From assembly GCF_015070385.1 (NCBI RefSeq), contig NZ_JADCSA010000002.1, positions 62,001 through 126,000 of the forward strand: a DNA stretch of 64,000 nucleotides, written 5' to 3'. A program made the translations under genes and the position numbers. The DNA is from Nocardioides malaquae. GTDB taxonomy: Bacteria > Actinomycetota > Actinomycetes > Propionibacteriales > Nocardioidaceae. Positions 35,448 through 44,952 of the stretch are shown one piece after another (the first letter of the stretch is position 1; every line of letters starts with the position of its first letter). Below the pieces are notes generated by a model, which was not told the DNA's origin, ran no database searches, and saw only the letters and a list, made by a program, of their open reading frames with translations.

Positions 35448-36677
35448 GTGTCCGTCCCGCCGCTGGTCGAGCCGGCAGCCGACCTGACCGTCGACGAGGT
35501 CCGTCGCTACAGCCGTCACCTGATCATCCCGGACGTGGGCATGACCGGGCAGAAGCGCCTCAAGAACGCGCGGGTGCTGGTCATCGGTGCCGGTGGTCTC
35601 GGCTCACCCGCCCTGCTCTACCTGGCCGCGGCGGGCGTCGGCACGATCGGCATCGTCGAGTTCGACGAGGTCGACGAGTCCAACCTCCAGCGTCAGGTCA
35701 TCCACGGACAGTCCGACATCGGGCGGCCCAAGGCCGTCTCGGCGAAGGAGTCGATCGCAGAGATCAACCCGCTGGTCGAGGTGGTCGTCCACGACACCCG
35801 TCTGGACAACGACAACGTCAAGGAGATCTTCTCCGGCTACGACCTGATCGTCGACGGCACCGACAACTTCGCGACGCGCTACATGGTCAACGACGCGGCC
35901 TACTTCCTCGGCATCCCCTACGTCTGGGGTTCCATCTACCGCTTCGACGGGCAGGCGTCGGTCTTCGCCCCCCGGCTGCGCCGGAAGGAGGACGCCGGGT
36001 TCGACGTTGTCGCTGACGCTCCCTGCTACCGCTGCCTCTACCCCGAGCCCCCGCCGCCGGGCATGGTGCCGTCGTGCGCCGAGGGCGGCGTGCTGGGCGT
36101 GCTCTGCGCGTCGGTTGGGTCGATCCAGTCCACCGAGGCGATCAAGCTGCTGACCGGGGCCGGCGAGCCGCTGGTGGGCAAGCTGATGATCTACGACGCC
36201 CTGGAGATGGAGTACCGCAAGCTCAAGGTGCGCAAGGACCCGAGCTGCGCTCTCTGCGGCGACAACCCGACGGTCACCGACCTGATCGACTACGAGACCT
36301 TCTGCGGCGCGATCTCCGACGAGGCCGCCGAGGCCGCGGTCGACGCCACCGTCTCCGTGCGCCAGCTCGAGACGATGCTGGCCGAGCGTGAGGCCGGCGC
36401 GCGCGACTTCGAGCTGATCGACGTCCGCGAGCCCAACGAGCGGGAGATCAACGAGATCCCCGGCTCGGTGCTCGTGCCGCGCGGCGACTTCCTCACCGGT
36501 GCCGCGTTGGAGCGGCTGCCGGAGTCCAAGCAGGTCGTCCTCTACTGCAAGACGGGGGTCCGCTCGGCCGAGGTGCTCGCGATCGTCAAGGGCGCCGGAC
36601 ACGCCGACGCGATCCACGTCGGCGGCGGCGTCGCCGCCTGGGTCAACCAGGTCGACCCGAGCCAGCCCGCCTACTGA
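35448..36677 (+). CDS. moeZ: Adenylyltransferase/sulfurtransferase MoeZ
   Basis: 409-residue ThiF/MoeB-type E1-like enzyme with a rhodanese domain; it adenylates and thiolates small sulfur carriers such as MoaD2, CysO and ThiS for molybdopterin, cysteine and thiamine synthesis. The ATP loop VLVIGAGGLGSPALLYLAAAG and R motif (NLQRQ) are intact, with zinc-binding CYRC and CALC pairs. The rhodanese part (~290-409) has the active-site loop LYCKTGVRSAEV with Cys. GTG 35448 follows GAGGAG; the frame runs open upstream but without homology. In M. tuberculosis this is Rv3206c, in the same neighbourhood. Confidence 0.94.
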   Translation: MSVPPLVEPAADLTVDEVRRYSRHLIIPDVGMTGQKRLKNARVLVIGAGGLGSPALLYLAAAGVGTIGIVEFDEVDESNLQRQVIHGQSDIGRPKAVSAKESIAEINPLVEVVVHDTRLDNDNVKEIFSGYDLIVDGTDNFATRYMVNDAAYFLGIPYVWGSIYRFDGQASVFAPRLRRKEDAGFDVVADAPCYRCLYPEPPPPGMVPSCAEGGVLGVLCASVGSIQSTEAIKLLTGAGEPLVGKLMIYDALEMEYRKLKVRKDPSCALCGDNPTVTDLIDYETFCGAISDEAAEAAVDATVSVRQLETMLAEREAGARDFELIDVREPNEREINEIPGSVLVPRGDFLTGAALERLPESKQVVLYCKTGVRSAEVLAIVKGAGHADAIHVGGGVAAWVNQVDPSQPAY

Positions 36678-36689
36678 CGGACGCGCCGC

Positions 36690-37031
36690 GTGCCAGACCT
36701 CGACCCGAAGGACTTCGCGGGCCCGGAGGGGTACGCCGAGCTGGTGCTGCGGTGCGTCGAACGTGTCCCCCGCGGTCGCGTCACGACCTACGGCGCCGTG
36801 GCGGACGCGGTCGGCGCGGTGCTGGGCCGGGGCGGGCCACGGGTGGTCGCGTCGGTGATGCGGCGCGACGGCGTCTCGGTCTGCTGGTGGCGGCTGGTCC
36901 GGGCCGACGGGTCGATGGTCGCCCACAAGGCCGACCTGGCGCGCGCTGCGTGGTTGCAGGAAGGCACTCCGCTGAGGTCCGACGGGCGCGTGGACATGGC
37001 CCGGGCGCTGGCTCCCGTCACCCTCGCGTGA
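36690..37031 (+). CDS. Alkyltransferase-like (ATL) DNA-damage recognition protein
   Basis: 113-residue protein of the MGMT C-terminal fold: VPRGRVTTYGAVADAVG matches the helix-turn-helix region. At the place of the PCHR active-site motif it has Cys65-Trp66-Trp67-Arg68, so the alkyl-accepting Cys is replaced by Trp, as in ATL proteins that flag O6-alkylguanine for nucleotide excision repair. Gly replaces nothing else obvious. GTG 36690, 12 nt after moeZ. This corresponds to Rv3204 in the conserved block. Confidence 0.85.
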   Translation: MPDLDPKDFAGPEGYAELVLRCVERVPRGRVTTYGAVADAVGAVLGRGGPRVVASVMRRDGVSVCWWRLVRADGSMVAHKADLARAAWLQEGTPLRSDGRVDMARALAPVTLA

Positions 37032-37063
37032 GCTCCGTCGGGCGCCCGGGTGAGAATGGCGCC

Positions 37064-37732
37064 ATGCTCTACGAGGCGCTCGCCCGCGTCGTCCCCCCGC
37101 TGGCCCGGGCCGTGTGGCGCCCGGAGGTGGTCGGCCTCGAGCACGTGCCCGCGAGCGGCCCGGTGATCCTCGCCAGCAACCACCTCAGCTTCGTCGACTC
37201 CGTCGTGATCCCCGTGCTGGTGCCCCGCCGGGTGGTCTTCCTGGCCAAGTCGGACTACTTCGACGGCCCCGGCCTCAGGGGCGCGGCGAGCCGCGTGTGG
37301 TTCGAGAGCCTGGGCATGCTTCCGGTCGACCGTGACGACACCAAGGCCGCTCTGTCGAGCCTGGACACCGCGCTGGAGGTGCTGGGCCGGGGGGAGGCGT
37401 TCGGCATCTACCCCGAGGGCACCCGCAGCCGGGACGGGCGGCTCTACCGCGGGCGTACGGGGGTGGCCCACCTCGCGCTCACCGCCGGCGTCCCCGTGGT
37501 GCCGGTGGGCCTGCGCGGCACGGAGCGGATCCAGCCCGTCGGGGCGAGGTTGCCGCGCCTGGCCAAGGTGCAGGTCGCCTTCGGCGAGCCGATGGACTTC
37601 ACCGACCGGGTCGGCACGGCGCCGACCGGCCGGCTGCGTCGCCAGGTGACCGACGAGATCATGGCGCAGGTCCAGCGGCTCAGCGGCCAGGAGCCGGCCG
37701 GCGTCTACAACGAGCGTCCCGTCGAGGCGTGA
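37064..37732 (+). CDS. 1-acylglycerol-3-phosphate acyltransferase (PlsC family)
   Basis: 222-residue lysophospholipid acyltransferase. NHxxxxD block I is SNHLSFVD; block II is VFLAKSDYFDG; block III is YPEGTRSRDG; block IV is VPVVPVGLRGT. It transfers an acyl chain to lysophosphatidic acid in phospholipid synthesis. ATG 37064 is chosen from the conserved N-terminus MLYEALARVVPPLAR; GAGAAT lies 6 nt upstream and may be a weak leaderless -10 box. Confidence 0.9.
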   Translation: MLYEALARVVPPLARAVWRPEVVGLEHVPASGPVILASNHLSFVDSVVIPVLVPRRVVFLAKSDYFDGPGLRGAASRVWFESLGMLPVDRDDTKAALSSLDTALEVLGRGEAFGIYPEGTRSRDGRLYRGRTGVAHLALTAGVPVVPVGLRGTERIQPVGARLPRLAKVQVAFGEPMDFTDRVGTAPTGRLRRQVTDEIMAQVQRLSGQEPAGVYNERPVEA

Positions 37733-37789
37733 GGCACCCGATCCGGGCGCGGACCGAACATGTCGGAGCCCTGTGATGGGGTGGTCGGC

Positions 37790-40700
37790 ATGAGTTCCTC
37801 CGTCCGTCTCGTCCGGCCGCCCGTCGTCACCACGCCGGTGCCGACGCTCGACCCGGCGCAGCAGGCGGTGGTCGACCACGTGGCCGGCCCGCTGCTGGTG
37901 CTGGCCGGCCCCGGCACGGGCAAGACCACGACGCTGGTGGAGGCGATCGTCGACCGGATCGAGCGCCGGGGCGCCGACCCTGCCTCCGTGCTGGCGCTGA
38001 CGTTCTCCCGCAAGGCCGCCGAGCAGTTGCGTGACCGGGTGACGGCCAGGCTGGGGCGCACGGTCGCCAGCCCACTGGCCATGACGTTCCACTCCTTCGC
38101 CTACGGGTTGGTCCGGCGGTTCACCCCCGCAGAGCTCTACACCGCGCCCCTGCGGTTGCTGACCGCGCCGCAGGCCGACGTGATGATGCACGAGCTGCTC
38201 GAGATGCACCGTGACCGGCTGGGGTGGCCGACGAGCCTGGGGGAGGCGGTCCACACCCGCGGGTTCGCCCGCGAGGTCGCCGCTGTGCTGGGGCGCGCGC
38301 GGGAGAAGGGCGCGGACCACGAGGAGCTGATTCGACTGGGGCGTGAGCACGACGCCGCGCCCGAGCTGCTCGCGGCCGGGCTCTTCCTCGAGCGCTACCT
38401 GGAGGGTCTCGACGACCACGCGGCCACCGACTACCCGGACCTGGTGCGGCGGGCGGTGATCGAGGCCCGGGCCCACGGCCACGACCTGCGTCGGGAGTTC
38501 CGCCACGTCTTCGTCGACGAGTACCAGGACACCGACCCCGGCCAGGTCGAGCTGCTGCGGGCCGTCGCCGGTGACGGCGCCAACCTGGTGGCCGTCGGTG
38601 ACCCCCACCAGTCGATCTACGGCTTCCGCGGCGCCGAGGTGCGTCACATCCTCGACTTCCCCGAGACCTTCACGACCCGGTCGGGGGAGCGTGCCCCGGT
38701 GGTCGTCCTCGACACCACCCGTCGCTTCGGTCCGGCCGTCCTGGAGGCGGCCGGTCGGGTGGCGGCCAACCTCGCCCTGCCGGGGGCGCTGCCCGCGCAG
38801 GCCCGGGAACGGTTCGCCCGACCCCGGGCGCTGCCCGATGCCACCGAGGGGCGCGTCGAGGTCCTCACCTGCGACACCGAGCGTGCCGAGGCCGAACGGA
38901 TCGCCGACCTCCTGCGGCGTGCCCACCTCGACGACGGCGTCGCGTGGTCCGACATGGCGGTGCTGGTCCGGTCGGGCCGCAGCACCCTGCCGGTGATGAG
39001 GCGCCTGCTCGCTGCGGCCGGAGTGCCGGTGGAGGTCGCGGCCGACGAGATCCCGCTCGGTCAGGAGCCGGCTGCCGAACAGCTGCTCGCAGCGCTCGAG
39101 ACCGTGGTGCATGCCGAGGAGGACGAGTCCTGGGCGCCCACGCAGGAGCGGGCCGAACAGCTCCTGCTGTCGCCCCTGGGTGGGTTGGGGGCCACCGAGC
39201 TGCGCACCCTGGCCCGGACCCTGCGCCAGCGCGAGCTCGCCGAGGCGGCGACCGAGCGACGCTCCGCCCGCTCCTCCGGGGAGCTGGTGGCCCGGGCGCT
39301 CGTGGCTCCGGGCGCCCTCGACGGCCTCGAGGCCGCCGGGATCGACAAGGCCCGGACGTTGCGGACACTGCTCGACGACGCCCGCGAGGCGTTGCGTGGC
39401 GGCGAGGACGTGGAGTCGCTGCTGTGGCGGCTGTGGGCCGGCACGGAGTGGGGGCCCCGGCTGCGGGCAGCGGTGCTGCGCGGGGGTGCTGCGGCGCGTC
39501 GTGCCCACCGCGACCTCGACGCCGTCTGCGCGCTCTTCGACACCTCCGCCCGCCGCGAGGAACAGCGGGGACGGACCTCGGCGCGCACCTTCCTCGAAGA
39601 GGTGCAGGCGCAGCAGATCCCGGCCGACACCCTGGTCGACAAGGGCGTCCGCGGCGACGCGGTGCGACTGTTGACGGCGCACCGGTCGAAGGGGTTGGAG
39701 TGGCGCCTGGTCGTGGTCGCCCACGTCCAGGAGGGCAACTGGCCCGATCTGCGGCGACGGGCGACGCTGCTCGGCGCCGACCGCATCGGTGCCATCGACT
39801 ACGGCCGGCTCACGCTTGTCGAGGACTCCTCCCGGGCGGAGATGCTGGCGGAGGAACGGCGCCTCTTCTACGTCGCCTGCACCCGGGCCCGCGAGCGGCT
39901 CGTCGTCACCGCCGTCGCGTCGGTGCACGAGGACGGAGAGGTGGCCTCCCGGTTCCTCGACGAGCTCTGCCCGACCCCGGACGAGGTGGCGGCGGGGGCC
40001 CGCCCCGTGGCGGTGCAGCACCTGCAGGGCCGGCCCAGTCGTCCCCTGACCCTGGCCGGCGTCGTCGCCGACCTGCGCCGCACCGTCGCCGACCCGACGC
40101 TGGCGGAGCCCTTGCGGGACGCCGCCGCGCGCCGACTCACGGCGTTGGCGCGCGAGGAGCACGAGGGGCGTCGCCTCGTGCCGGCGGCCGACCCGCGCCA
40201 CTGGTGGGGCACCCACGGCGCCACGGCCGCCGCCACGCCGGTGCGTGACGCGGAGGCTCCGGTGAAGGTGTCGGCCTCGACCGTGCAGTCGATCGCGGAG
40301 TGTCCGGCCAAGTGGTTCCTCGAGCACGAGGCGGGCGGGGCGACCTTCTCGGGGCAGGGCGCCGCCTTCGGCAACGTGGTGCACAAGATCGCCGAGCACG
40401 TGACGCGTCCCGAGGTGGGGGAGGCATCCATCGACGACTTGATGGAGCTCGTCGACGGGGTCTGGGACCGCCTGCCCTTCCGTACGCCCTGGTCGCGGGA
40501 GAAGGAGCGGGAGGAGGCGCGCAGGGCCATCGAGCGTTTCCTCAACCACCACCGGTCGAGCAGTCGTCGCCTGGTCGGCACCGAGGTGCCCTTCTCGTTC
40601 ACCGCGACGCTGCCCGACGGCTCCCAGGTGCACCTGCGCGGCTTCGCCGACCGCCTGGAGATCGACGGTGACGGGCGGGTCGTGGTGGTGGACCTGAAGA

Positions 40701-41050
40701 CCGGCAAGTACCCGCCGACGGACAAGTCCTTGAAGGAGAACCCGCAGCTCGGGATCTACCAGTACGCGGTGGAGCGCGGTGGCTTCGCCGACGTCCTGGA
40801 TCCGGGCGCCCTCTCGGGGGGAGCGGAGCTCTGGCAGCTGCGGGCCTCCACCAAGGACGTGCCGAAGATTCAGGCACAGGCTCGCCAGGATGCCGACGCC
40901 GACGGGTGGGTGCTGGCCGAGCGCCAGCTCGCCGAGACCGTCGACGTGATCCGCCGGGAGGACTTCGCCGCGGTCCCCGGCAAGCACTGCGACTTCTGCG
41001 CCTTCGCGGCGCTCTGCCCGGCCGTCACCACCGCGGGAGTGATCAGTTGA
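37790..41050 (+). CDS. adnA: AdnA-like helicase-nuclease subunit
   Basis: 1086-residue UvrD/AddA-type motor joined to a RecB-family nuclease. Walker A is AGPGTGKTTT (~residue 41-50); motif II is VDEYQDTDPGQ; motif III GDPHQSIYGFRGA; motif VI VACTRARERL. The nuclease (~835-1086) has LRGFADRLEID, VVDLKTGK (catalytic D..K) and QLGIYQYA. Cysteines in AECPAK and CDFCAFAALC form a probable 4Fe-4S cluster. With the next gene it makes AdnAB, which resects double-strand breaks in actinobacteria (Rv3202c/Rv3201c). ATG 37790 preferred over 37760. Confidence 0.88.
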   Translation: MSSSVRLVRPPVVTTPVPTLDPAQQAVVDHVAGPLLVLAGPGTGKTTTLVEAIVDRIERRGADPASVLALTFSRKAAEQLRDRVTARLGRTVASPLAMTFHSFAYGLVRRFTPAELYTAPLRLLTAPQADVMMHELLEMHRDRLGWPTSLGEAVHTRGFAREVAAVLGRAREKGADHEELIRLGREHDAAPELLAAGLFLERYLEGLDDHAATDYPDLVRRAVIEARAHGHDLRREFRHVFVDEYQDTDPGQVELLRAVAGDGANLVAVGDPHQSIYGFRGAEVRHILDFPETFTTRSGERAPVVVLDTTRRFGPAVLEAAGRVAANLALPGALPAQARERFARPRALPDATEGRVEVLTCDTERAEAERIADLLRRAHLDDGVAWSDMAVLVRSGRSTLPVMRRLLAAAGVPVEVAADEIPLGQEPAAEQLLAALETVVHAEEDESWAPTQERAEQLLLSPLGGLGATELRTLARTLRQRELAEAATERRSARSSGELVARALVAPGALDGLEAAGIDKARTLRTLLDDAREALRGGEDVESLLWRLWAGTEWGPRLRAAVLRGGAAARRAHRDLDAVCALFDTSARREEQRGRTSARTFLEEVQAQQIPADTLVDKGVRGDAVRLLTAHRSKGLEWRLVVVAHVQEGNWPDLRRRATLLGADRIGAIDYGRLTLVEDSSRAEMLAEERRLFYVACTRARERLVVTAVASVHEDGEVASRFLDELCPTPDEVAAGARPVAVQHLQGRPSRPLTLAGVVADLRRTVADPTLAEPLRDAAARRLTALAREEHEGRRLVPAADPRHWWGTHGATAAATPVRDAEAPVKVSASTVQSIAECPAKWFLEHEAGGATFSGQGAAFGNVVHKIAEHVTRPEVGEASIDDLMELVDGVWDRLPFRTPWSREKEREEARRAIERFLNHHRSSSRRLVGTEVPFSFTATLPDGSQVHLRGFADRLEIDGDGRVVVVDLKTGKYPPTDKSLKENPQLGIYQYAVERGGFADVLDPGALSGGAELWQLRASTKDVPKIQAQARQDADADGWVLAERQLAETVDVIRREDFAAVPGKHCDFCAFAALCPAVTTAGVIS

Positions 41051-44000
41051 GCGCCATCGCCACCACCACGCCGCCGACACCCCGCATCGGGTCGCCCGAG
41101 GACCTTCGCGCCGTGACCGGCGCCAGCTTCACCGTCTCCGACCAGCAGTGGGCGGCGATCAGCGCACCCCCAGCTCCCGGCGTGGTCATCGCGGGCGCGG
41201 GGTCTGGCAAGACCGAGCTGATGTCGGCCCGGGTCATCTACCTGGTCGCCAACGGGTCTGTGGCGCCCGACGAGGTTCTCGGACTCACCTTCACCACCAA
41301 GGCGACGGCGGAGCTCTCGCACCGTATCCGCGGAGCGTTGGCCCGCGCCGGACTCGACCGGGGCGTGGTGCCCGACGACGGTGGGCCCACCGAGCTGCTC
41401 GAACCCACCGTCTCGACCTACAACGCCTACGCGGCCGGCCTCCTGGCCGAGCACGGACTGCGCATCGGGCACGAGTCGGACGTGCGGATCATGGGCGACG
41501 CCTCCCGGTTCCAGCTCGCGCAACGGGTCATCGCCGAGCACCGTCGCGAGGTCCGCCACCTCTCCGACCACCCGCCCACGGTGATCCAGTGGCTGCTCGC
41601 CCTCGACGGGGCGATGAACGAGCACCTCGTCAGCCCGGACCGGATCCGTTCCTGGCAGGCCCACGAGCGCCCGCTCTTCGAGACCGAGCTGCGCGACCTG
41701 ATGCTGCAGAAGCGCACCAAGGGCAAGCAGGACCTGGTGCGCACCGTGCTGGAGAAGATGGACCAGCGCCGCGAGCTGCTCGACCTGGTGGTGGCCTACC
41801 GCGAGATGAAGGCGCGCTACCGCCTCATGGACTTCTCCGACCAGATCGCCGGCGCGTGCCGGATCGCCGAGGAGTTCCCCGAGGTCGCCGCGGCCGAGCG
41901 GGCCGCGTACAAGGTCGTGCTGCTCGACGAGTACCAGGACACGTCGGTGGCGCAGGCGCAGCTGCTGGCGCGCCTCTTCAGCGGACCGGACGCGGCGTCG
42001 GGCCGGGGCCATGCGGTGACCGCCGTGGGCGATCCCAACCAGGCCATCTACGGCTGGCGCGGCGCCTCGGTGGCCAACATCGCCCACTTCCGCGAGCAGT
42101 TCCCCCAGGCCGACGGCACCCCCTCGGCCCGGTTCTCGCTGACCGTCAACCGTCGCTCCGACCGGCGCATCCTCGACGTCGCCAACGCCCTCGCCCAGCC
42201 GCTGCTGCGGGAGCAGGCCGGTCTCGTCGAGCCCCTGGAGTGGAAGCCCGACGCCGAGGAGGGTGTCGTGCGCTCGGTGGTGCACCGCACCGCCGCCGAC
42301 GAGCTGGCCTGGCTGGTCGACGAGGTCCGTGCTGCCCACGAACGGATCCGTGACCAGGCGCTGGCCGGCGCGCGGCAGGCGCGACTCGAGCGCCGCTTCG
42401 ACGACGCCCGGGCGCTCGACGAGAAGGCCGAGGCCTGCTGGAAGGAGGTCGGCGTCCTCGTCCGCACCAACAAGGAGGGTGCGGCCGCCTACGACGCACT
42501 CAGCGCCGCAGGTGTTCCGGTGGAGATCGTCGGACTCGGAGGGCTGATCCGGCTGCCGGAGGTGGCGCAGGTGGTCGCGACCCTCTCGCTGCTCGAGGAC
42601 CTGACCGACAACGCCTCGTTGCTCACCTTGTTGGCCGGACCCCGTTGGGAGATCGGCGTCCGCGACCTCGCCCTGCTCGGACGCCGGTCGGTCGAGCTGG
42701 CCCGCGGACAGTGGCGCGACGCCGACGACCGCAGCATCACCGAGCAGCTCTCCGACTCCGTCGCCGGTGTCGACCCGACCGAGCTGGCCTCGCTCAACGA
42801 AGCGCTGGAGTCGCCCGGCGACCTGCCCTACTCGCCCGAGGCACGAGAGCGGTTCGCCCGGTTGGCTGACGAGCTGGCCCACCTGCGTTCCTACGTCGGT
42901 GAACCGCTGCTCGACCTGCTGCGGCGCATCATCGACGTCACGGGGCTCGACACGGAGCTGGCCTCCTCGACGTCCCCGGCGGCTGAGGCGCGTCGGGAGA
43001 ACCTCGACCTCTTCGTCAAGGCGGTCGCCGACTTCCAGGCGGTCGACGGCACCGTCACCCTGCCGGCGCTGAACGCGTGGTTGGCCGTGGAGGACGACAA
43101 CGCCGGGGGGCTCGACCTCGCGCCGCCCAGCGAGTCCGACTCCGTCAAGCTGCTGACCGTGCACCGCTCCAAGGGGCTGGAGTACGACGTGGTGCTCATG
43201 ATCGGCGTTGCGGAGGAACGGTTCCCCAGCAACCGGGCCCGCTCCCAGTGGACGAGCGTGTGCCACGAGCTGCCGGGCCGGCTGCGCGGCGACGCCGACT
43301 CGGTGCCCCAGCTCGAGGAACGCAGCGCCGATGGCATCGTGGCCCTCAAGGACGAGGTGAAGACCCACCATGCGATGGAGGAGCTGCGTCTCGGCTACGT
43401 CGCCTACACCCGCGCGCGCCACGAGTTCGTCGTCAGCAGTCACGTGTGGGGCTCCCGGCAGAAGCCCCTGAAACCGTCTCCCTACCTGCTCACGGTCCGT
43501 GAGATGGAGCGCCGCTGGGGGGCTGACCTGGCGCCGTGGCACGTCCCCGGTGACGACGAGACGCACCCGGCCGAGGAGGAGGCCACCCGGGTGGAGTGGC
43601 CCTCGACGGAGCGCAGCGAGGAACGTCTGCGACGTGAGGAGGCCGCCCGTCGGGTGCTGGCCGCGGACCCCGGCCGTGCCGACGACCGCGAGGCGCTGGC
43701 CTGGGCGGTGACCCCGGACGGCGAGTCCGCAGCCGACCGGGTGGCCCGGTGGGACGACGAGATCGAGCGTCTCCTGCTCGAGGAACGCGCCCGCCGCAGC
43801 ACCACGTCCGAGGTGGCGGTGCCGTCCTCGCTCTCGGCCACCGCCCTGATGCGGCTGCGCGAGGACCCGGACGGCTTCGCCCTCGACCTGCTGCGCCCGA
43901 TGCCGCGTCCGCCCGCGCCGGCGGCCCGCTTCGGCACGCGGTTCCACGCGTGGGTGGAGGCGCGGTTCGGTCAGCAGGGCCTGCTCGACCCCGACGACCT

Positions 44001-44442
44001 GCCAGGGCGGTTCGACGACGACATCGACGACGACGCCGACCTCGAGGCTCTGCAGAAGGCGTTCGAGTCCGGGGAGTTCGCCGACCTCGCCCCACATGCC
44101 GTCGAGGCGCCGTTCTCTTTGGTGCTGGACGGCACGGTCGTGCGCGGCCGCATCGATGCCGTCTACGTCGAACCCGGGGAACACCTCGGCGACCCGCCGC
44201 GGTTCCTCGTGGTCGACTGGAAGACCCACCGCCACGAGACGGCCGACCCCACGCAGCTGGCCCTCTACCGTCTGGCCTGGGCCGAGCTGGCCCAGGTGCC
44301 GGTGGATCAGGTCTCGGCGGCCTTCCACTACGTGCGCAGCGGCAGGACCGTGCGGTACGACGACCTGCCGGGCCGCGACGAGCTGACGGCGCTGTTGCAC
44401 GGGGACGCAGGAACGGCCGAGGAGGTCGAGGGGTCCTCGTAG
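41047..44442 (+). CDS. adnB: AdnB-like helicase-nuclease subunit
   Basis: 1131-residue partner of AdnA. Walker A is IAGAGSGKTEL; motif Ia LTFTTKATAEL; motif II LLDEYQDTSVAQ; motif III GDPNQAIYGWRGA; motif IV-V LTVHRSKGLEYDVVLM; motif VI AYTRARHEF. The C-terminal nuclease has VRGRIDAVYV, VVDWKTHR and TQLALYRLAW. It starts at TTG 41047, overlapping the adnA stop (TTGA), so the two subunits are made in coupled amounts. A rare TTG start is supported by the overlap and by the frame. Confidence 0.9.
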   Translation: MSAIATTTPPTPRIGSPEDLRAVTGASFTVSDQQWAAISAPPAPGVVIAGAGSGKTELMSARVIYLVANGSVAPDEVLGLTFTTKATAELSHRIRGALARAGLDRGVVPDDGGPTELLEPTVSTYNAYAAGLLAEHGLRIGHESDVRIMGDASRFQLAQRVIAEHRREVRHLSDHPPTVIQWLLALDGAMNEHLVSPDRIRSWQAHERPLFETELRDLMLQKRTKGKQDLVRTVLEKMDQRRELLDLVVAYREMKARYRLMDFSDQIAGACRIAEEFPEVAAAERAAYKVVLLDEYQDTSVAQAQLLARLFSGPDAASGRGHAVTAVGDPNQAIYGWRGASVANIAHFREQFPQADGTPSARFSLTVNRRSDRRILDVANALAQPLLREQAGLVEPLEWKPDAEEGVVRSVVHRTAADELAWLVDEVRAAHERIRDQALAGARQARLERRFDDARALDEKAEACWKEVGVLVRTNKEGAAAYDALSAAGVPVEIVGLGGLIRLPEVAQVVATLSLLEDLTDNASLLTLLAGPRWEIGVRDLALLGRRSVELARGQWRDADDRSITEQLSDSVAGVDPTELASLNEALESPGDLPYSPEARERFARLADELAHLRSYVGEPLLDLLRRIIDVTGLDTELASSTSPAAEARRENLDLFVKAVADFQAVDGTVTLPALNAWLAVEDDNAGGLDLAPPSESDSVKLLTVHRSKGLEYDVVLMIGVAEERFPSNRARSQWTSVCHELPGRLRGDADSVPQLEERSADGIVALKDEVKTHHAMEELRLGYVAYTRARHEFVVSSHVWGSRQKPLKPSPYLLTVREMERRWGADLAPWHVPGDDETHPAEEEATRVEWPSTERSEERLRREEAARRVLAADPGRADDREALAWAVTPDGESAADRVARWDDEIERLLLEERARRSTTSEVAVPSSLSATALMRLREDPDGFALDLLRPMPRPPAPAARFGTRFHAWVEARFGQQGLLDPDDLPGRFDDDIDDDADLEALQKAFESGEFADLAPHAVEAPFSLVLDGTVVRGRIDAVYVEPGEHLGDPPRFLVVDWKTHRHETADPTQLALYRLAWAELAQVPVDQVSAAFHYVRSGRTVRYDDLPGRDELTALLHGDAGTAEEVEGSS

Positions 44443-44445
44443 GGT
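44440..44445 (+). promoter_or_regulatory. Leaderless -10 box for the TspO gene, overlapping adnB stop
   Basis: TAGGGT contains the adnB TAG stop (44440-44442) and ends 6 nt before ATG 44452. Confidence 0.5.
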
Positions 44446-44451
44446 CGACCC

Positions 44452-44931
44452 ATGGAGCCACGAGAGATCGTCAGCAGCGTCGGGCTGCCGCTCGGAGCGG
44501 CCGCGCTCGGTTCGGTCGCGACCGCCTCAGGCACGCGGAGCCTGTGGTACGAGCGGCTGGAGAAGCCGGCCTTCCAGCCGCCGCCGATCGTCTTCCCGGT
44601 GGCGTGGACCGTGCTCTACACCCACATCGGGATCGCCTCCGGGATCGCCCAGGCCCACCTGGACGAGGAGGCCGCGGCGGCCTACCGGCGCAAGCTCATG
44701 GTCAACATGGCGCTCAACGCCGGGTGGTCCTGGTCGTTCTTCCAGGCCCGGCAGCTGGGCGGGTCAGTCGTCGTGGCTGGGGCGCTGGCTGCCAGCAGCA
44801 TCGACCTGGCCCGCACGGCAGGGCGTGCCCACCGCGCTGCCGGCGGCTTCCTCGTGCCGTACGCCGCGTGGACGACCTTCGCGACCGTCCTCACCGCTGC
44901 CATCTGGCGCAAGAGCACCCGCCGCGACTGA
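44452..44931 (+). CDS. TspO/MBR-family membrane protein
   Basis: 159-residue protein with five predicted membrane segments. The TspO signature is visible: SLWYERLEKPAFQPPPIVFPVAWTVLYTHIGIA, with PxFxPPxxVFPxAWT. NMALNAGWSWSFF corresponds to the NxxWSxxFF motif. TspO proteins bind tetrapyrroles and cholesterol-like ligands and influence stress responses. It lies alone after adnB and probably has its own promoter. Confidence 0.88.
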   Translation: MEPREIVSSVGLPLGAAALGSVATASGTRSLWYERLEKPAFQPPPIVFPVAWTVLYTHIGIASGIAQAHLDEEAAAAYRRKLMVNMALNAGWSWSFFQARQLGGSVVVAGALAASSIDLARTAGRAHRAAGGFLVPYAAWTTFATVLTAAIWRKSTRRD

Positions 44932-44952
44932 GGTCCCGGCTCGTGGTCTCGC

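Noticed and set aside
36788-41080. Very long open frame (1430 codons) on the minus strand
   Set aside because: It lies antisense to moeZ's neighbours and adnA, which have clear domains; in high-GC DNA the antisense frame opposite a coding frame is often open. Its translation is low-complexity and matches no fold.
40870-44400. 1176-codon minus-strand frame opposite adnB
   Set aside because: Shadow of adnB, which has complete helicase and nuclease motifs.
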